Made by a program: the position numbers and the translations under genes. From the NCBI RefSeq assembly GCF_001647085.1, contig NZ_CP015520.1, forward strand, positions 992,001 to 1,056,000: DNA of 64,000 nucleotides, in the 5' to 3' direction. A model generated the notes under the pieces. The model had not been told where the DNA came from, did no database searches, and was given only the letters and a program-made list of their open reading frames with translations. Positions 39,025 to 48,242 of this stretch are shown in pieces. Each line of letters begins with the position of its first letter. The first letter of the stretch is position 1. Source of the stretch: Thermococcus piezophilus (GTDB lineage Archaea > Methanobacteriota_B > Thermococci > Thermococcales > Thermococcaceae).

Positions 39025-41247
39025 TCACCCCACGACTATAACGCGCACCCTACTGTTCTCGTTAAGAAGGACAAGCGCGTCTCCCCTAAGGTATCTAATG
39101 AACCCCGTTGTGAATATTTCTTTTACGATTTCGGCGTTTTCTGGCTCGTAGAATATGAACAGCACGACGCCCTTAGGGGTCTTGCCAGGGATGAGTACCA
39201 CTGCTTTGTCCGTTGGGACGGTGACGTTGCCCACCGTGACGGTTCCGTTCTCAAAGTGGAATCTTAGGTAGGGGTTGTACTCCCTTATGCTGTATTCTCC
39301 AAAGTTCGCCATCACTATATAGCTCTCTTCGCCGATGGTTGTGGAGTTGGCCTCGATAAATCCTCCTGCGAAGAGGTCGTTCAGCGTGGTGACTATCTCA
39401 CTCACGCTCTCATTGTCTATTCCAGGCGTTATGATGTGGAAGATGTCCTCGTTGAGGGCTCTCTCAACGTCGTAGAGGTCGACTGGCGGTATGTACTGGA
39501 AGCGCGAGAGGTAGAGTATCGCGCTAGCTATCCCTATGGTATTGTTTTCTATCAACCCGCTGTCGCGGGCGTCCATGACAAAGTTAAGGGTTTCATTGGT
39601 GTAGTTGTAGCCGTACTTGAGGAGCAGATCTGTGGTTCTAACAGTAAGCTCAACACTTGGCGTTCCTGGATATTCCCTGTTCTTTTCCCATATGTAGTAT
39701 ACCTTCCAGTAGGGCCATCCACCATTGACTCTCTGCTCGATGAGCCACTCGATGTGTGGTTGAAGCTCTTCCCGCGTGGCTATTCCATCGAGGGCCTCGA
39801 GGACAGTGATGGTGGTGAGGACATCTGGCTTGAGCATATATGAGAAGTACCTTGTGGTAACGTACGTTCCCCATCCGCCGTCCGTTATGCTCAGGAGCCA
39901 GTCCTTGGCCTTCTGAATTAGCGGGTCGTCGGGGCTCACGCCGAGATCGCGAAGGGCCTTGATGGCCAGTGCCGTTTCGTAAGGCTGAGGACCGAGAATG
40001 GTGTTGCCCCAGAGGCCGTAGTCGAGCTGGGAGCCCTTTATGAGCTCTATCGCTTGCTCCTTCTCCTCATCTGTGAGGGTGTTGTACATCAAGAGAGTCT
40101 CAAGGGCGTAATAGTATCCGACTGACATCCTGCCGTTCTGCTTCATCCAAACCGCATCCTTCTGGAAGGCATCCCTCGCCCACGCTACGGCCCTGTCTAT
40201 TGACTCCTTCTCCGGATAGCAGGCTTCTATAGCTTTGAGGGCGTAGTAGGTGGCCTTCTCGTCGGAGGGTGAGTTCAGAGTCAGACCCCATCCTCCATCG
40301 GGATTCTGCATATTCTTCAGGGCTTGGCAGGGCATCTCGTATGGGTTTTTAATCTCGCTTGGAGGAAGTACCTCAAAGGACGTGGAGAGCGCCATCAGAG
40401 CAAAGGATGTTGTCGCTATGAGCTCAGTGGAAGAGAACAGATTTGGAGTGTTCATCCAATAAACGAGGTCGTTGGATGTTTTGCTGTAAGATTCGAGTTT
40501 TGTGAGTATTCTCGCGGTGTCAAAATCGAGTGGTGTGTAGAGAACTAGGACATAGGTGAGCATTGCCCTCTCTTTCATAGTTATCTCGCCGTTGAGTAGG
40601 ACATCCTTGACCTCGTCTATGGTCTCTTTGTCGACGGGATAGCCTGTGCTGTGGTATGCGATGAGCTTAAGGGCTAGGGCTTCGTAATCGGAGATCTCGC
40701 AGGAGGCGTTTTCGAGATATTTAATCGCATCGCGGACGGTTTGGCTGTTGTAGGTGTATCCGCTTTCACCAAGGGCCCAGATTGCTACCACCGTTGGGTA
40801 ACATGAGGTAGGTGTCTCTGGAACATAGCCCCATCCGTTTTGGTTTTTCGCCAAAATCAGGTATGAAATTCCCCTTTCAATGGCGGATCTTACCTTGAGT
40901 CTCTCCTCCGTTCCCAGATATGGGTAAGCCTTCTTCAATGCTATAACAGCATAGGCGGTATCGAGAACGTTGCTTGTCTCACCCGGGTAAAAGCCCCAAC
41001 CGCCGTCGGGATTCTGGTTGGTGAGGAGCGTTTCTACTAAGGATTCTATGTTGGGATTGATAATAACACCCGATGTTAAATCATCAACTGCCCCTGATAA
41101 CGCCATCAATGCAAGGCTTATTTCCCTCGTCTGCTTTGTAGAGTTGGCTGCATCCCTGAGGAACCTTACAGAACCATCTATCGTGCTCGCGCTGATGACT
41201 GGAATCAGCATGAGAACTACCAGTATCAGAGCTAGAACCTTCTTCAT
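39025..41247 (-). CDS. Secreted alpha/alpha-toroid (squalene-cyclase/prenyltransferase-like) repeat protein
   Basis: A signal peptide (MKKVLALILVVLMLIPVIS) is followed by at least five QW-type repeats (QNPDGGWGFY, KNQNGWGYV, QNPDGGWGLT, TDGGWGTYV, VNGGWPYW) in a helical solenoid to about residue 560. A 170-residue beta-rich end domain with many sequons follows. The repeats are those of the terpenoid cyclase/prenyltransferase alpha-toroid fold, but no catalytic DXDD is seen, so a binding or structural role outside the cell is likelier. It is the first gene of the operon and has its own leader at 41250-41320. Confidence 0.75.
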   Translation of the reverse strand: MKKVLALILVVLMLIPVISASTIDGSVRFLRDAANSTKQTREISLALMALSGAVDDLTSGVIINPNIESLVETLLTNQNPDGGWGFYPGETSNVLDTAYAVIALKKAYPYLGTEERLKVRSAIERGISYLILAKNQNGWGYVPETPTSCYPTVVAIWALGESGYTYNSQTVRDAIKYLENASCEISDYEALALKLIAYHSTGYPVDKETIDEVKDVLLNGEITMKERAMLTYVLVLYTPLDFDTARILTKLESYSKTSNDLVYWMNTPNLFSSTELIATTSFALMALSTSFEVLPPSEIKNPYEMPCQALKNMQNPDGGWGLTLNSPSDEKATYYALKAIEACYPEKESIDRAVAWARDAFQKDAVWMKQNGRMSVGYYYALETLLMYNTLTDEEKEQAIELIKGSQLDYGLWGNTILGPQPYETALAIKALRDLGVSPDDPLIQKAKDWLLSITDGGWGTYVTTRYFSYMLKPDVLTTITVLEALDGIATREELQPHIEWLIEQRVNGGWPYWKVYYIWEKNREYPGTPSVELTVRTTDLLLKYGYNYTNETLNFVMDARDSGLIENNTIGIASAILYLSRFQYIPPVDLYDVERALNEDIFHIITPGIDNESVSEIVTTLNDLFAGGFIEANSTTIGEESYIVMANFGEYSIREYNPYLRFHFENGTVTVGNVTVPTDKAVVLIPGKTPKGVVLFIFYEPENAEIVKEIFTTGFIRYLRGDALVLLNENSRVRVIVVG

Positions 41248-41319
41248 TATCTTACCCCCCTAAGTTCATTCTAAGCGGCAAAAATAAATAAACCTTTTCC
41301 ATAAAAAGGGAGAGAAAGC

Positions 41320-42306
41320 TCAGTGCTTTATGAAGCGTTCCGTTTTATCCACATCATCGCGCATTATCAGAACGACACGGCTTGGCTCATACTCGTCCTC
41401 GATGTGATAGCCCGGAAGGTGCCTGACGAGCTCTTCGGCGAAGGCCCTAATTTCCTCATGGCGCGGCATGTTGTTGATCGTCAGCCTATTGCGTGAGAAG
41501 CCGACGAACATGTATGCCTTGGCCTCAACGAACATAGGCTTGGCTTTCATTATGAACTTTGCGTAGCCCTCTGGATTGTGCATGTTCTCGCCCTTGACGA
41601 GCGTGAGTCTTATCACCGTCCTCGTCGGCAGGCCGTTCATGAGCTCGAGCGTTCTAAGGATTTTCTCCCAGCCGTCGGGACTCATTGGGACATTGACGCG
41701 GTTGTAGGTCTCTATGTCTGGAGCGGTGAGCGAGACGTAGAGCTGGGTCGGGAGCTTGTCCTCTTTAATCATTTCTTCGAGTCTCTCCGGAACCGTTCCG
41801 TTGGTGACGATGAAAGTGGTGAATCCCCTCTTGTGGAACTCCTCAACGAGGTCGCCCATGTACGGATAGAGCATGGGCTCACCTGAGAGGCTTATGGCTG
41901 CGTGCTTTGGATTCCATGCCTCCTCGAACTTCTTCATATTTATTCCCGGCATGCCCTTGTAGCCGACCAAAAGCTTCCTCTGGGCCTTTATGCTCTCCTC
42001 GACTATAAACACTGGATCGTCCCATGGCTTAGGCAGTTCGACGTTGAGGAACCCCTCCATTGGGCGCCAGCAGAATATACAATTGTGGGTGCACCAGGCA
42101 AGGACTGGGGTCATCTGGAGGCAGCGGTGAGCGTGGATGCCATAGAACTTCTGCTTGTAGCAGAATCTGTCATGCTTTATACTCTCTTTTAACCAGTGGC
42201 AGAGCTTCACTCCGCTGTGATTGCCCACCAGAGCGTAATGTTGCTTCTTGAAGAGTCTCGCGATTTCTTCGGGCATGTTTGGATTGGACTTCACAACTAT
42301 TGCCAT
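41320..42306 (-). CDS. taw1: tRNA 4-demethylwyosine synthase Taw1
   Basis: Taw1 (TYW1) forms 4-demethylwyosine on tRNA-Phe G37 from pyruvate by radical SAM chemistry. Visible are the radical SAM cluster motif CTHNCIFC (C-x3-C-x2-C) and three further cysteines spaced by exactly 12 residues (KLCHW, RFCYK, HRCLQ) that bind the second cluster in TYW1. The lengths and SLSGEPMLYP and TNGT motifs agree. The ATG at 42306 has GGTGA upstream; the GTG at 42315 is part of that site. Confidence 0.95.
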   Translation of the reverse strand: MAIVVKSNPNMPEEIARLFKKQHYALVGNHSGVKLCHWLKESIKHDRFCYKQKFYGIHAHRCLQMTPVLAWCTHNCIFCWRPMEGFLNVELPKPWDDPVFIVEESIKAQRKLLVGYKGMPGINMKKFEEAWNPKHAAISLSGEPMLYPYMGDLVEEFHKRGFTTFIVTNGTVPERLEEMIKEDKLPTQLYVSLTAPDIETYNRVNVPMSPDGWEKILRTLELMNGLPTRTVIRLTLVKGENMHNPEGYAKFIMKAKPMFVEAKAYMFVGFSRNRLTINNMPRHEEIRAFAEELVRHLPGYHIEDEYEPSRVVLIMRDDVDKTERFIKH

Positions 42307-42437
42307 TAGTCTCACCTAATTCGAGTTCAGGGATGTTTTTAAAAACCTGTTGGAAACATAACTGTCCCATATTTTATCGTCGAAAAATACTTCGACGATT
42401 GAGAAAGGTTTAAAAGCGGAAGTTCGAGGCTACTTTT

Positions 42438-42572
42438 ATGTTTGAGCGGATAAAACCGATCCCAATGCTCAAAAAGGAGGAGTTCGAGATCTTTCCTACG
42501 GGAGAACCAGAGGTCAAGAACAAGCCGAAGGTTAAGTTCCTGTTTGAAGTTAAACGTCACCATTTGGCTTAA
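42438..42572 (+). CDS. Small conserved protein, 44 residues
   Basis: The frame starts MFERIKPIPMLKKEEFEIFP and continues with PTGEPEVKNKPKVKFLFEV before the stop. AAGGTTTAAAAGC at about 42406-42418 is a well-placed promoter, giving an almost leaderless mRNA. The acidic/basic pattern and the clean promoter suggest a true gene. It converges on the methyltransferase gene and overlaps its end by 4 bases. No function is known to me. Confidence 0.55.
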   Translation: MFERIKPIPMLKKEEFEIFPTGEPEVKNKPKVKFLFEVKRHHLA

Positions 42573-43153
42573 TCCTCAAGCAGGGCGTTTATTAGGACTA
42601 TGTCCTCAAAGAAGACATGATTCTTAGCGGCTATTTCTCCCTTTAGACCCACTTCTTTCAGCCTCTTGAGAGTCTCTTTTATTCCTGTTATGGAGCTCTG
42701 AACTATTTGAATGATTCCCCCGGGCTTCAGATAATCTACAACCTCATCTATGAACCTGTCGAGGACTTCCCTTCCGGTTTCTCCCCCCACCAGTGCTAGG
42801 TCTATAGGCTCCTTGGGTTCGCCGGGCAGATACGGCGCGTTGAAGGTGATGACGTCAAACTCCCCATCAACCCCCCCGAAGAGGTTGCTCTGGATGAACT
42901 CAACGTTTTCAATGCCGTTGAGCCTCGCATTTTCCCTTGCCAGCTTAATGGAGAGGGGATTTACGTCAACGCCGAGGACGTACTCTGCCTTTCTCGCCAT
43001 CAGAAGTGCTATTATGCCCGTTCCGGTGCCCATATCGAGGGCAACGTCGCCATGTTTAACCGCCAAGTTCTCGGCTAAGAGAAACGTATCCTCCGCTGGC
43101 TCGTAGACTTGCGGATGGAGTTTGAGCTTTAGTCCTTTGTAATATATCATCAT
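42569..43153 (-). CDS. HemK/PrmC-like (Mtq2-type) protein methyltransferase
   Basis: The Rossmann methyltransferase of 194 residues shows VYEPAEDTFLLAE, ALDMGTGTGIIAL (SAM motif I), VLGVDVNP and FNAPYLPGE. The NAPY takes the place of NPPY, as in several archaeal HemK homologues that methylate the glutamine of release factor aRF1. The start may be ATG 43153 or 43150. Confidence 0.85.
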   Translation of the reverse strand: MMIYYKGLKLKLHPQVYEPAEDTFLLAENLAVKHGDVALDMGTGTGIIALLMARKAEYVLGVDVNPLSIKLARENARLNGIENVEFIQSNLFGGVDGEFDVITFNAPYLPGEPKEPIDLALVGGETGREVLDRFIDEVVDYLKPGGIIQIVQSSITGIKETLKRLKEVGLKGEIAAKNHVFFEDIVLINALLED

Positions 43154-43279
43154 GAAAGTAGATATCTTCAGAACCTTTTTGTGTTTAACCCTGTGTCTTT
43201 TTGGTTTTTTGGGATATTTTTTGAATATCTTTCGAACATTTTGAAAATATTCTTATGTTTTGTATACTTGCCAATGTAT

Positions 43280-43304
43280 TGTCATGTAGAAATGCCACAT
43301 GACA
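43280..43304. promoter_or_regulatory. Inverted repeat upstream of the subtilisin gene
   Basis: TGTCATGT (43280-43287) and ACATGACA (43297-43304) are a perfect 8-base inverted repeat with a 9-base spacer. A further half-like site TGTCATATGT lies at about 43330. Both are upstream of the presumed ACTTAAGTAT TATA region near 43350, the place for an activator rather than a repressor. The AT-rich 250 bases around hold no gene. Confidence 0.4.
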
Positions 43305-43440
43305 GAACTTTCTTACATTTGATGACGATTTGTCATATGTAACCTACGAAAGACTTAAGTATGTGTGCCTTTATGTATAAGTGCACAAAATGGTACTGGG
43401 GTGTTGTTGAAGGAACAGGAAAGTAACTATAGGTAGTTTA

Positions 43441-44691
43441 ATGGCCTTGTTGCTTCTGGCAGCAATCTTTGCCGTCCCCGCTGTCGCTGAGAAGCCAGAG
43501 ACTATCAGGGTTGTCGCACACATAGACGTGGGCCACTTCAAGGCCGACGCCGTCAATGGAATCGGGGGTAAAATCGTCTACGAGTTCAAGCTGATCGATG
43601 CCGTTGTCATTGATATCCCAGCTAATGCCGTCGGCAAGCTGATTAATCTCGACGGTGTTACCAAGGTTGAATACGACCACATGGCTCAGGTTTACAGGGG
43701 CGGTCCTCCGTGGCTCATCAGCCAGCCGACCCAGCCTGCTCAGACGGTTCCGTGGGGAATTGAGCGTGTTCAGGCTCCAACCGTCTGGAGCATAACCGAC
43801 GGCTCCAGCAACGGCGTCATTGAAGTTGCAGTTCTCGACACTGGAGCTGACTGGGACCACCCTGACATTGCCGCCAACATTGTTTGGGGAATTAGCACCA
43901 GTGGTGGTGTTGTTAGCACGGACCCTGCTGACTGGTACGACGGAAACGGACACGGAACCCACGTTATAGGAACTATAGCGGCCCTTAACAACGACATTGG
44001 TGTCGTCGGAGTTGCTCCGAACGTTGAGATCTACGCCATCAAGGTCCTTGACGACAGGGGAAGCGGAACCTACACTGACATAGCCATTGGTATAGAGCAG
44101 GCTGTTCTCGGTCCGGACGGAGTCCTCGACGCTGACGGAGATGGAATAGTCGTTGGCGACCCGGATGACGACGCTGCTGAGGTCATAAGCATGTCTCTCG
44201 GCGGTCCGAGCGATGACCAGTACCTCCACGACATGATAATCCAGGCCTACAACTACGGCGTTGTCATAGTTGCCGCCAGCGGCAACGAGGCCGCTGACCA
44301 GCCGAGCTACCCGGCCATCTACCCGGAGGTCATCGCCGTTGGTGCCACCGACTCAACCGACGCCATAGCTTACTTCAGCAACCTCCAGCCTGAGGTCAGC
44401 GCTCCGGGTGTTGACATCCTCAGCACCTATCCGGACGACACCTACGAGAGCCTCAGCGGAACCAGCATGGCCACTCCGCACGTCAGTGGTGTTGTTGCCC
44501 TCATCCAGGCTGCCTACTACAACAAGTACGGCAAGGTTCTCCCGGTTGGAACCTTTGACGACATGAGTACCAGCACTGTCAGAGGAATCCTGCATAGCAC
44601 TGCTGATGATCTCGGTGAAGCTGGTTGGGACATATACTACGGTTATGGAATAGTAAGGGCCGACTTGGCAGTTCAGGCGGCCATCGGCTGA
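43441..44691 (+). CDS. Secreted subtilisin-like serine protease of the Tk-subtilisin type
   Basis: The protein has a signal peptide, a propeptide of about 65 residues and a subtilase domain. Catalytic residues from the ATG at 43441 are Asp133 ([14 protein letters not shown]), His171 (NGHGTHV), Asn282 (AASGNE) and Ser342 (GTSMATPH). The insert [20 protein letters not shown] is the calcium loop characteristic of Tk-subtilisin. From this ATG the signal peptide lacks its basic n-region; upstream in-frame codons encode [10 protein letters not shown] but end at a TGA. A TTG at 43407 would give MKRNRK if one base were added near 43412. So the start is either unusual or damaged. Confidence 0.9.
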   Translation: MALLLLAAIFAVPAVAEKPETIRVVAHIDVGHFKADAVNGIGGKIVYEFKLIDAVVIDIPANAVGKLINLDGVTKVEYDHMAQVYRGGPPWLISQPTQPAQTVPWGIERVQAPTVWSITDGSSNGVIEVAVLDTGADWDHPDIAANIVWGISTSGGVVSTDPADWYDGNGHGTHVIGTIAALNNDIGVVGVAPNVEIYAIKVLDDRGSGTYTDIAIGIEQAVLGPDGVLDADGDGIVVGDPDDDAAEVISMSLGGPSDDQYLHDMIIQAYNYGVVIVAASGNEAADQPSYPAIYPEVIAVGATDSTDAIAYFSNLQPEVSAPGVDILSTYPDDTYESLSGTSMATPHVSGVVALIQAAYYNKYGKVLPVGTFDDMSTSTVRGILHSTADDLGEAGWDIYYGYGIVRADLAVQAAIG

Positions 44692-44801
44692 TTTCTCTTT
44701 TTTATTTCTCTGTTTTGATAGCCTGAGCAAGGTTTTCTTAACTGGAACAGGAGCTTTAGTTGTTTTCAGGAAACGTTCAAGGGATTAGAGAGAAAAAGAA
44801 A

Positions 44802-44957
44802 TCACTTCCTCTTCCACTCGGTGTAACCGCAGCGGCCGCAGCTCCAGCGGTCCTTGTGCTCGGCCATAAAGACACCCGGACCGCAGCGCGGGCAGAACTT
44901 GTTCTTCCTCTTGACCTTACCGTCCTGAACCTCGTAGAGCTTCCACTTCTGTCCCAT
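44802..44957 (-). CDS. rps27ae: Ribosomal protein eS27-type S27Ae
   Basis: The 51-residue protein reads [50 protein letters not shown]. It has the two CxxC pairs of the zinc ribbon in archaeal S27ae. AAGGAGG lies 7 bases before the ATG at 44957; an ATG 6 bases further up is too close to it. It follows rps24e by 2 bases. Confidence 0.95.
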   Translation of the reverse strand: MGQKWKLYEVQDGKVKRKNKFCPRCGPGVFMAEHKDRWSCGRCGYTEWKRK

Positions 44958-44959
44958 TT

Positions 44960-45253
44960 TCATTCCTCCTTGGTTATTATTCCGTCCCTAATGAGAATGT
45001 ACTCGGGCTCGATATAGAGCATCCTCTCCTTGCTCTCGTAGGCCTTGGCATAGCCCTTGCTGGCCCTGCTACCGAAGTAGGATCTAATGTACTGAACAAC
45101 GGTGGTCTCGGGGTTGAGGTCGAGCATGGCAACGAGCTTGCCCTTGACGTCCTTCCTCGAGGGGGTCGGCTCACCCTCGTGGATGATGTCGAAGTATATC
45201 TCCTTTCTTCCGAGGAGCTTGTTCTCCTTTATCTCGGTAACCTTAATCTCCAT
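44960..45253 (-). CDS. rps24e: Ribosomal protein eS24
   Basis: The 97-residue protein begins [20 protein letters not shown] and has [19 protein letters not shown] and YGKAKAYES-like [13 protein letters not shown], all eS24 features. It overlaps the dephospho-CoA kinase gene by 11 bases and lies in the conserved rpo7-spt4-dpck-rps24e-rps27ae operon. Confidence 0.96.
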   Translation of the reverse strand: MEIKVTEIKENKLLGRKEIYFDIIHEGEPTPSRKDVKGKLVAMLDLNPETTVVQYIRSYFGSRASKGYAKAYESKERMLYIEPEYILIRDGIITKEE

Positions 45254-45779
45254 CTCGAACCACCTCCATCTTGGACATGAGCTTCCCGCACTTGAGCTTA
45301 CATTCAGGAGTTACCTTTATAAGCACTACTCCCTCGTTGGGCTGGCCATAGAGCACCACTGAGCCCTCGGGGGCGTAGAGCACCGCTGGAATCGCCGCGA
45401 GGTCTTCCTCTCCGCACACCTTTATGTAAACCCTACGGCCCCTTTCGGCCAGTCCAAACCCCTTTCTGATTGCGTTTAATAAAGCTTTCGTTATTGTTCC
45501 GGGGGGATTTTGCACTGTCATTATAACGGCTTCGTTCTCGATCTCGGGACTGTACTCCCGTCTTTTTGTCTTGTGGTCGTATATGGCCAAATTTGGCTTT
45601 ATCCCGAGCTTGAGGACATTCTCTGTGACGACGTCACCGACTGTAACGACATGCCTGGCCTTTTCAAGCTCGCCCCGTATCTTCAAGTAGGGTTCAGGAA
45701 TCTCCCCTCGGATAAGCCTTCCGAGGGGCTCCTTCAGCACTTTTCGGAGCTCGGGAGTTAATTTGAAGTAGGGCATCAT
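45243..45779 (-). CDS. GTP-dependent dephospho-CoA kinase (DUF359)
   Basis: The DUF359 family was shown in Thermococcus kodakarensis to be the archaeal GTP-dependent dephospho-CoA kinase, the last step of CoA synthesis. Visible are [38 protein letters not shown] and [13 protein letters not shown], all typical. It overlaps spt4 by 4 bases. The placing between transcription and ribosomal genes is conserved in Thermococcales. Confidence 0.93.
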   Translation of the reverse strand: MMPYFKLTPELRKVLKEPLGRLIRGEIPEPYLKIRGELEKARHVVTVGDVVTENVLKLGIKPNLAIYDHKTKRREYSPEIENEAVIMTVQNPPGTITKALLNAIRKGFGLAERGRRVYIKVCGEEDLAAIPAVLYAPEGSVVLYGQPNEGVVLIKVTPECKLKCGKLMSKMEVVRDGD

Positions 45780-45961
45780 CTGACCCTTATCGCGTACTTT
45801 CCTGGAACCTTAACGCCCAGCTTTTGGGCTATCCTCGACTTCTCCGGCTCGGTAATGATGACGAGGTCGAACCATTCATCACTCAGGTCCCTGCCGCCGC
45901 AGACGGGGCAGCGGTCTTCCGTGGTGATGAAGTGGCAGTGCCTGCAGGCGCGCTCCTTCAT
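45776..45961 (-). CDS. spt4: Transcription elongation factor Spt4
   Basis: The 61-residue zinc protein (ACRHCHFITTEDRCPVCGGR) has the four-cysteine ribbon and the LVIITEPEKSRIAQKLG tail of archaeal Spt4, the partner of Spt5. It overlaps both neighbours by 4 bases, next to the rpo7 gene as usual. Confidence 0.96.
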   Translation of the reverse strand: MKERACRHCHFITTEDRCPVCGGRDLSDEWFDLVIITEPEKSRIAQKLGVKVPGKYAIRVR

Positions 45962-46518
45962 GCCTCGCCCTCCTTGCGCTTCTCCTTCTCAATCCACTCG
46001 AACTTTCCAAGACCTGGCTGCCTCATCGTCAGGCCGATCTTGTTCTCCCTTATGACCCTGCTCTTGATGCTCACCGCGATAATCCTTGCCCTAACCTCGT
46101 CTCCAAGCTTAAGGGTTCTCTTGGTTTCTTTACCGAGGAACTGCTTGTTCTTCTCGTCAAAGACGACGTAGTCGTCCATGAGCTGTGAGATGTGAACGAG
46201 ACCGTCCATTGGGCCTATCCTTATGAAGGCACCGTAGGGAGCAACGTCGATGACCTCGCCCTCAACCACCTCATGCATCTCCGGCTTCCAGACGAGGACG
46301 TTGAAAATCACGTCGTGGTAGGTCGCTCCGTCTCCAGGGACGACGACGCCTTGGCTTATCTCCTCAACGTCCATAACGGCTAAGATGACTCCCTCATCCC
46401 TGTCGTAGATTCCCTCATATGTCTCTCTCAAAACTATCTTTGCGGCTTCCTTTGGGTCTATGGTGAACATCTTGGGTGGAATCCTCACGACGTCCTTAAT
46501 CTTCAGGAGCTTGTACAT
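45958..46518 (-). CDS. rpoE1: RNA polymerase subunit Rpo7 (E')
   Basis: The 186-residue protein starts MYKLLKIKDVVRIPPKMF and ends with an S1/OB domain (GEVIDVAPYGAFIRIGPMDG, then VHISQLMDDYVVFD). It is the homologue of eukaryotic Rpb7 and forms the polymerase stalk with Rpo4. It is the first gene of this operon; GGAGGTAAA lies just upstream. Confidence 0.96.
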   Translation of the reverse strand: MYKLLKIKDVVRIPPKMFTIDPKEAAKIVLRETYEGIYDRDEGVILAVMDVEEISQGVVVPGDGATYHDVIFNVLVWKPEMHEVVEGEVIDVAPYGAFIRIGPMDGLVHISQLMDDYVVFDEKNKQFLGKETKRTLKLGDEVRARIIAVSIKSRVIRENKIGLTMRQPGLGKFEWIEKEKRKEGEA

Positions 46519-46553
46519 GCCTTTACCTCCTCTCTCAAAATAAAATGGGAAAA

Positions 46554-47090
46554 TCAGTCCTTCTTGCCGAACTTCTCCTTGTAGAGCTCGATGGCACGGA
46601 GGATTTCTTTCTTAGCTTCTTCTGCATTGCCCCAGCCCTCTATCTTGGTGACCTTGCCCTGGAGCTCCTTATACCTCTGGAAGAAGTGGGCTATCTCGTC
46701 GAGGAAGGCCTTTGGGATGTCGTCGATGTCCTTCCAGTCGTCGAAGTACGGGTCCTCAACGGGAACGGCCAGAACCTTCCAGTCCTTGTCACCGCTGTCC
46801 TCCATCTTCATTATGCCTATTGGCCTAGCCTCGACGATGGTGAACGGGTAAACGGGCTCGCGCATGATGACCATTATATCAAAGGGATCTTCATCCTCGT
46901 ACCAGGTCTGTGGAATTATTCCGTAGTCGATCGGATAGAAGAACGGGCTGTAGAGGACTCTGTCGAGCTTGAGAAGGCCGGTCTTTTTGTCTATCTCGTA
47001 CTTGTTCCTGCTCCCCTTTGGAATCTCTATGAGAGCGTAAACAACCTCGGGAACCTCCGGTCCTGGCTCCAGATCATGGAACGGGTTCAT
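46554..47090 (-). CDS. ppa: Inorganic pyrophosphatase
   Basis: The family I pyrophosphatase of 178 residues shows [43 protein letters not shown] and the acid metal-binding [28 protein letters not shown] stands before the ATG at 47090. The gene is separate from, but next to, the rpo7 operon. Confidence 0.97.
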   Translation of the reverse strand: MNPFHDLEPGPEVPEVVYALIEIPKGSRNKYEIDKKTGLLKLDRVLYSPFFYPIDYGIIPQTWYEDEDPFDIMVIMREPVYPFTIVEARPIGIMKMEDSGDKDWKVLAVPVEDPYFDDWKDIDDIPKAFLDEIAHFFQRYKELQGKVTKIEGWGNAEEAKKEILRAIELYKEKFGKKD

Positions 47091-47201
47091 CACTACCACC
47101 TCTTACCACTTGTAGAACTTCTAGGTTAGGCTTTCAGATAGGGCTTTTAAAGTTGTTGGTTGTGAAACGGGGAAAATAGTAAAGGGAAAAAGAAAAGGGA
47201 G

Positions 47202-48216
47202 TCAGTTGTCCTTCTTCTCTTCGGGCAGGGGTTTCCTGTACTCATAGGAGATGTCGCCCTCGATTATGGCGTAGACTTCTTCGCCCTCTATGTAGTGCGG
47301 TATTGGCTTGTCCAGCAGCTCAAAAGTCGTTTCTATGTCCTTTGGAGTCCTTAGAACGACCTTTTTCTGAACCTCTCCAGGGGCGCCCTTCACGATGTAC
47401 GGCCTCATCTTCTTTATCTTGTCGTAGGGTGTCCTGGCAGTGTATACATATCCCAGAAGTGGCATGAGTATCAGCAATGCTAGGGCTGTGGTGACGGTCT
47501 TTGCTGTTCCAACATCACTCGTTATTCCCAAAACGCTGGCGCTTACTTCCTCCTTCACTGTCTCGGTGAGAGTCTTCTTTGTCGTCTTTGTTGGGTTCGT
47601 GAAGTAGTAAAGCTCCGCGGTTGAGTCCTTAATAAGCTCTATCTCATGGCTGAAGCTCTCGTGTATCTCCTTCCCATACGCCACTCCCACACCAATTACC
47701 GTAGCGGTTATTGTTACCCTCCTTTTGAGCCTTTTGACTCAAGGTCGTTGGCTATCTGAGTGCTCATGTCGTCCAGTTCTTCCATGTCCAGTACGTAATT
47801 AACGGTGAACCCCCATCCTGGAGCTGGCCTTTCTCGTCAAAGAGGGTTTCTTCCCATAGAACGACTTCTTCGTTCCCTTTGTTCACGTAGTATTCAACAG
47901 TTCCAGTAACATGGTATGTCCCATCCGTCAAGACGGGATTGGATTTGTAGGTATAAGTCAACAGGAATCTGTTAACAAGTGATATGGGGTAGTTGTCCAT
48001 GGTGACGAGGTACCCGTAGAGGGTGTTAGGGTTCAAAAATGCTGCGTGATTGAGTGTTCCTTCCCCTGTATAGGTTCCAAGGATTTCGCTGCTGACCACA
48101 TAGTGGTGAGCGCTCATGAGCTTTACTGAGTAAAATCCAAAAATGAGGAACAGCACTAGGAATGCTCCCAGCACCTCCTTCCTCATAACAAATCCTAATG
48201 TTTTTTCCTTTTTCAT
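47202..48216 (-). pseudogene. DUF5305-type membrane protein, two frameshifts
   Basis: Part one (from 48216) has a membrane helix (LGAFLVLFLIFGFYSV) and the extracytoplasmic SSEILGTYTGEG and GTYHVTGTVEYYVNKGNEEV, ending near 47770. A second frame gives FTVNYVLDMEELDDMSTQIA; a third gives RLKRRVTITATVIGVGVAYG and the remaining 160 residues with a second membrane helix (TTALALLILMPLLGYVY). The join makes a normal DUF5305 protein of about 335 residues. Such proteins accompany signal peptidase I genes in Thermococcales, as here. Confidence 0.6.
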
Positions 48217-48242
48217 CTTTCATAATCTCCTATCAAGCTGTC

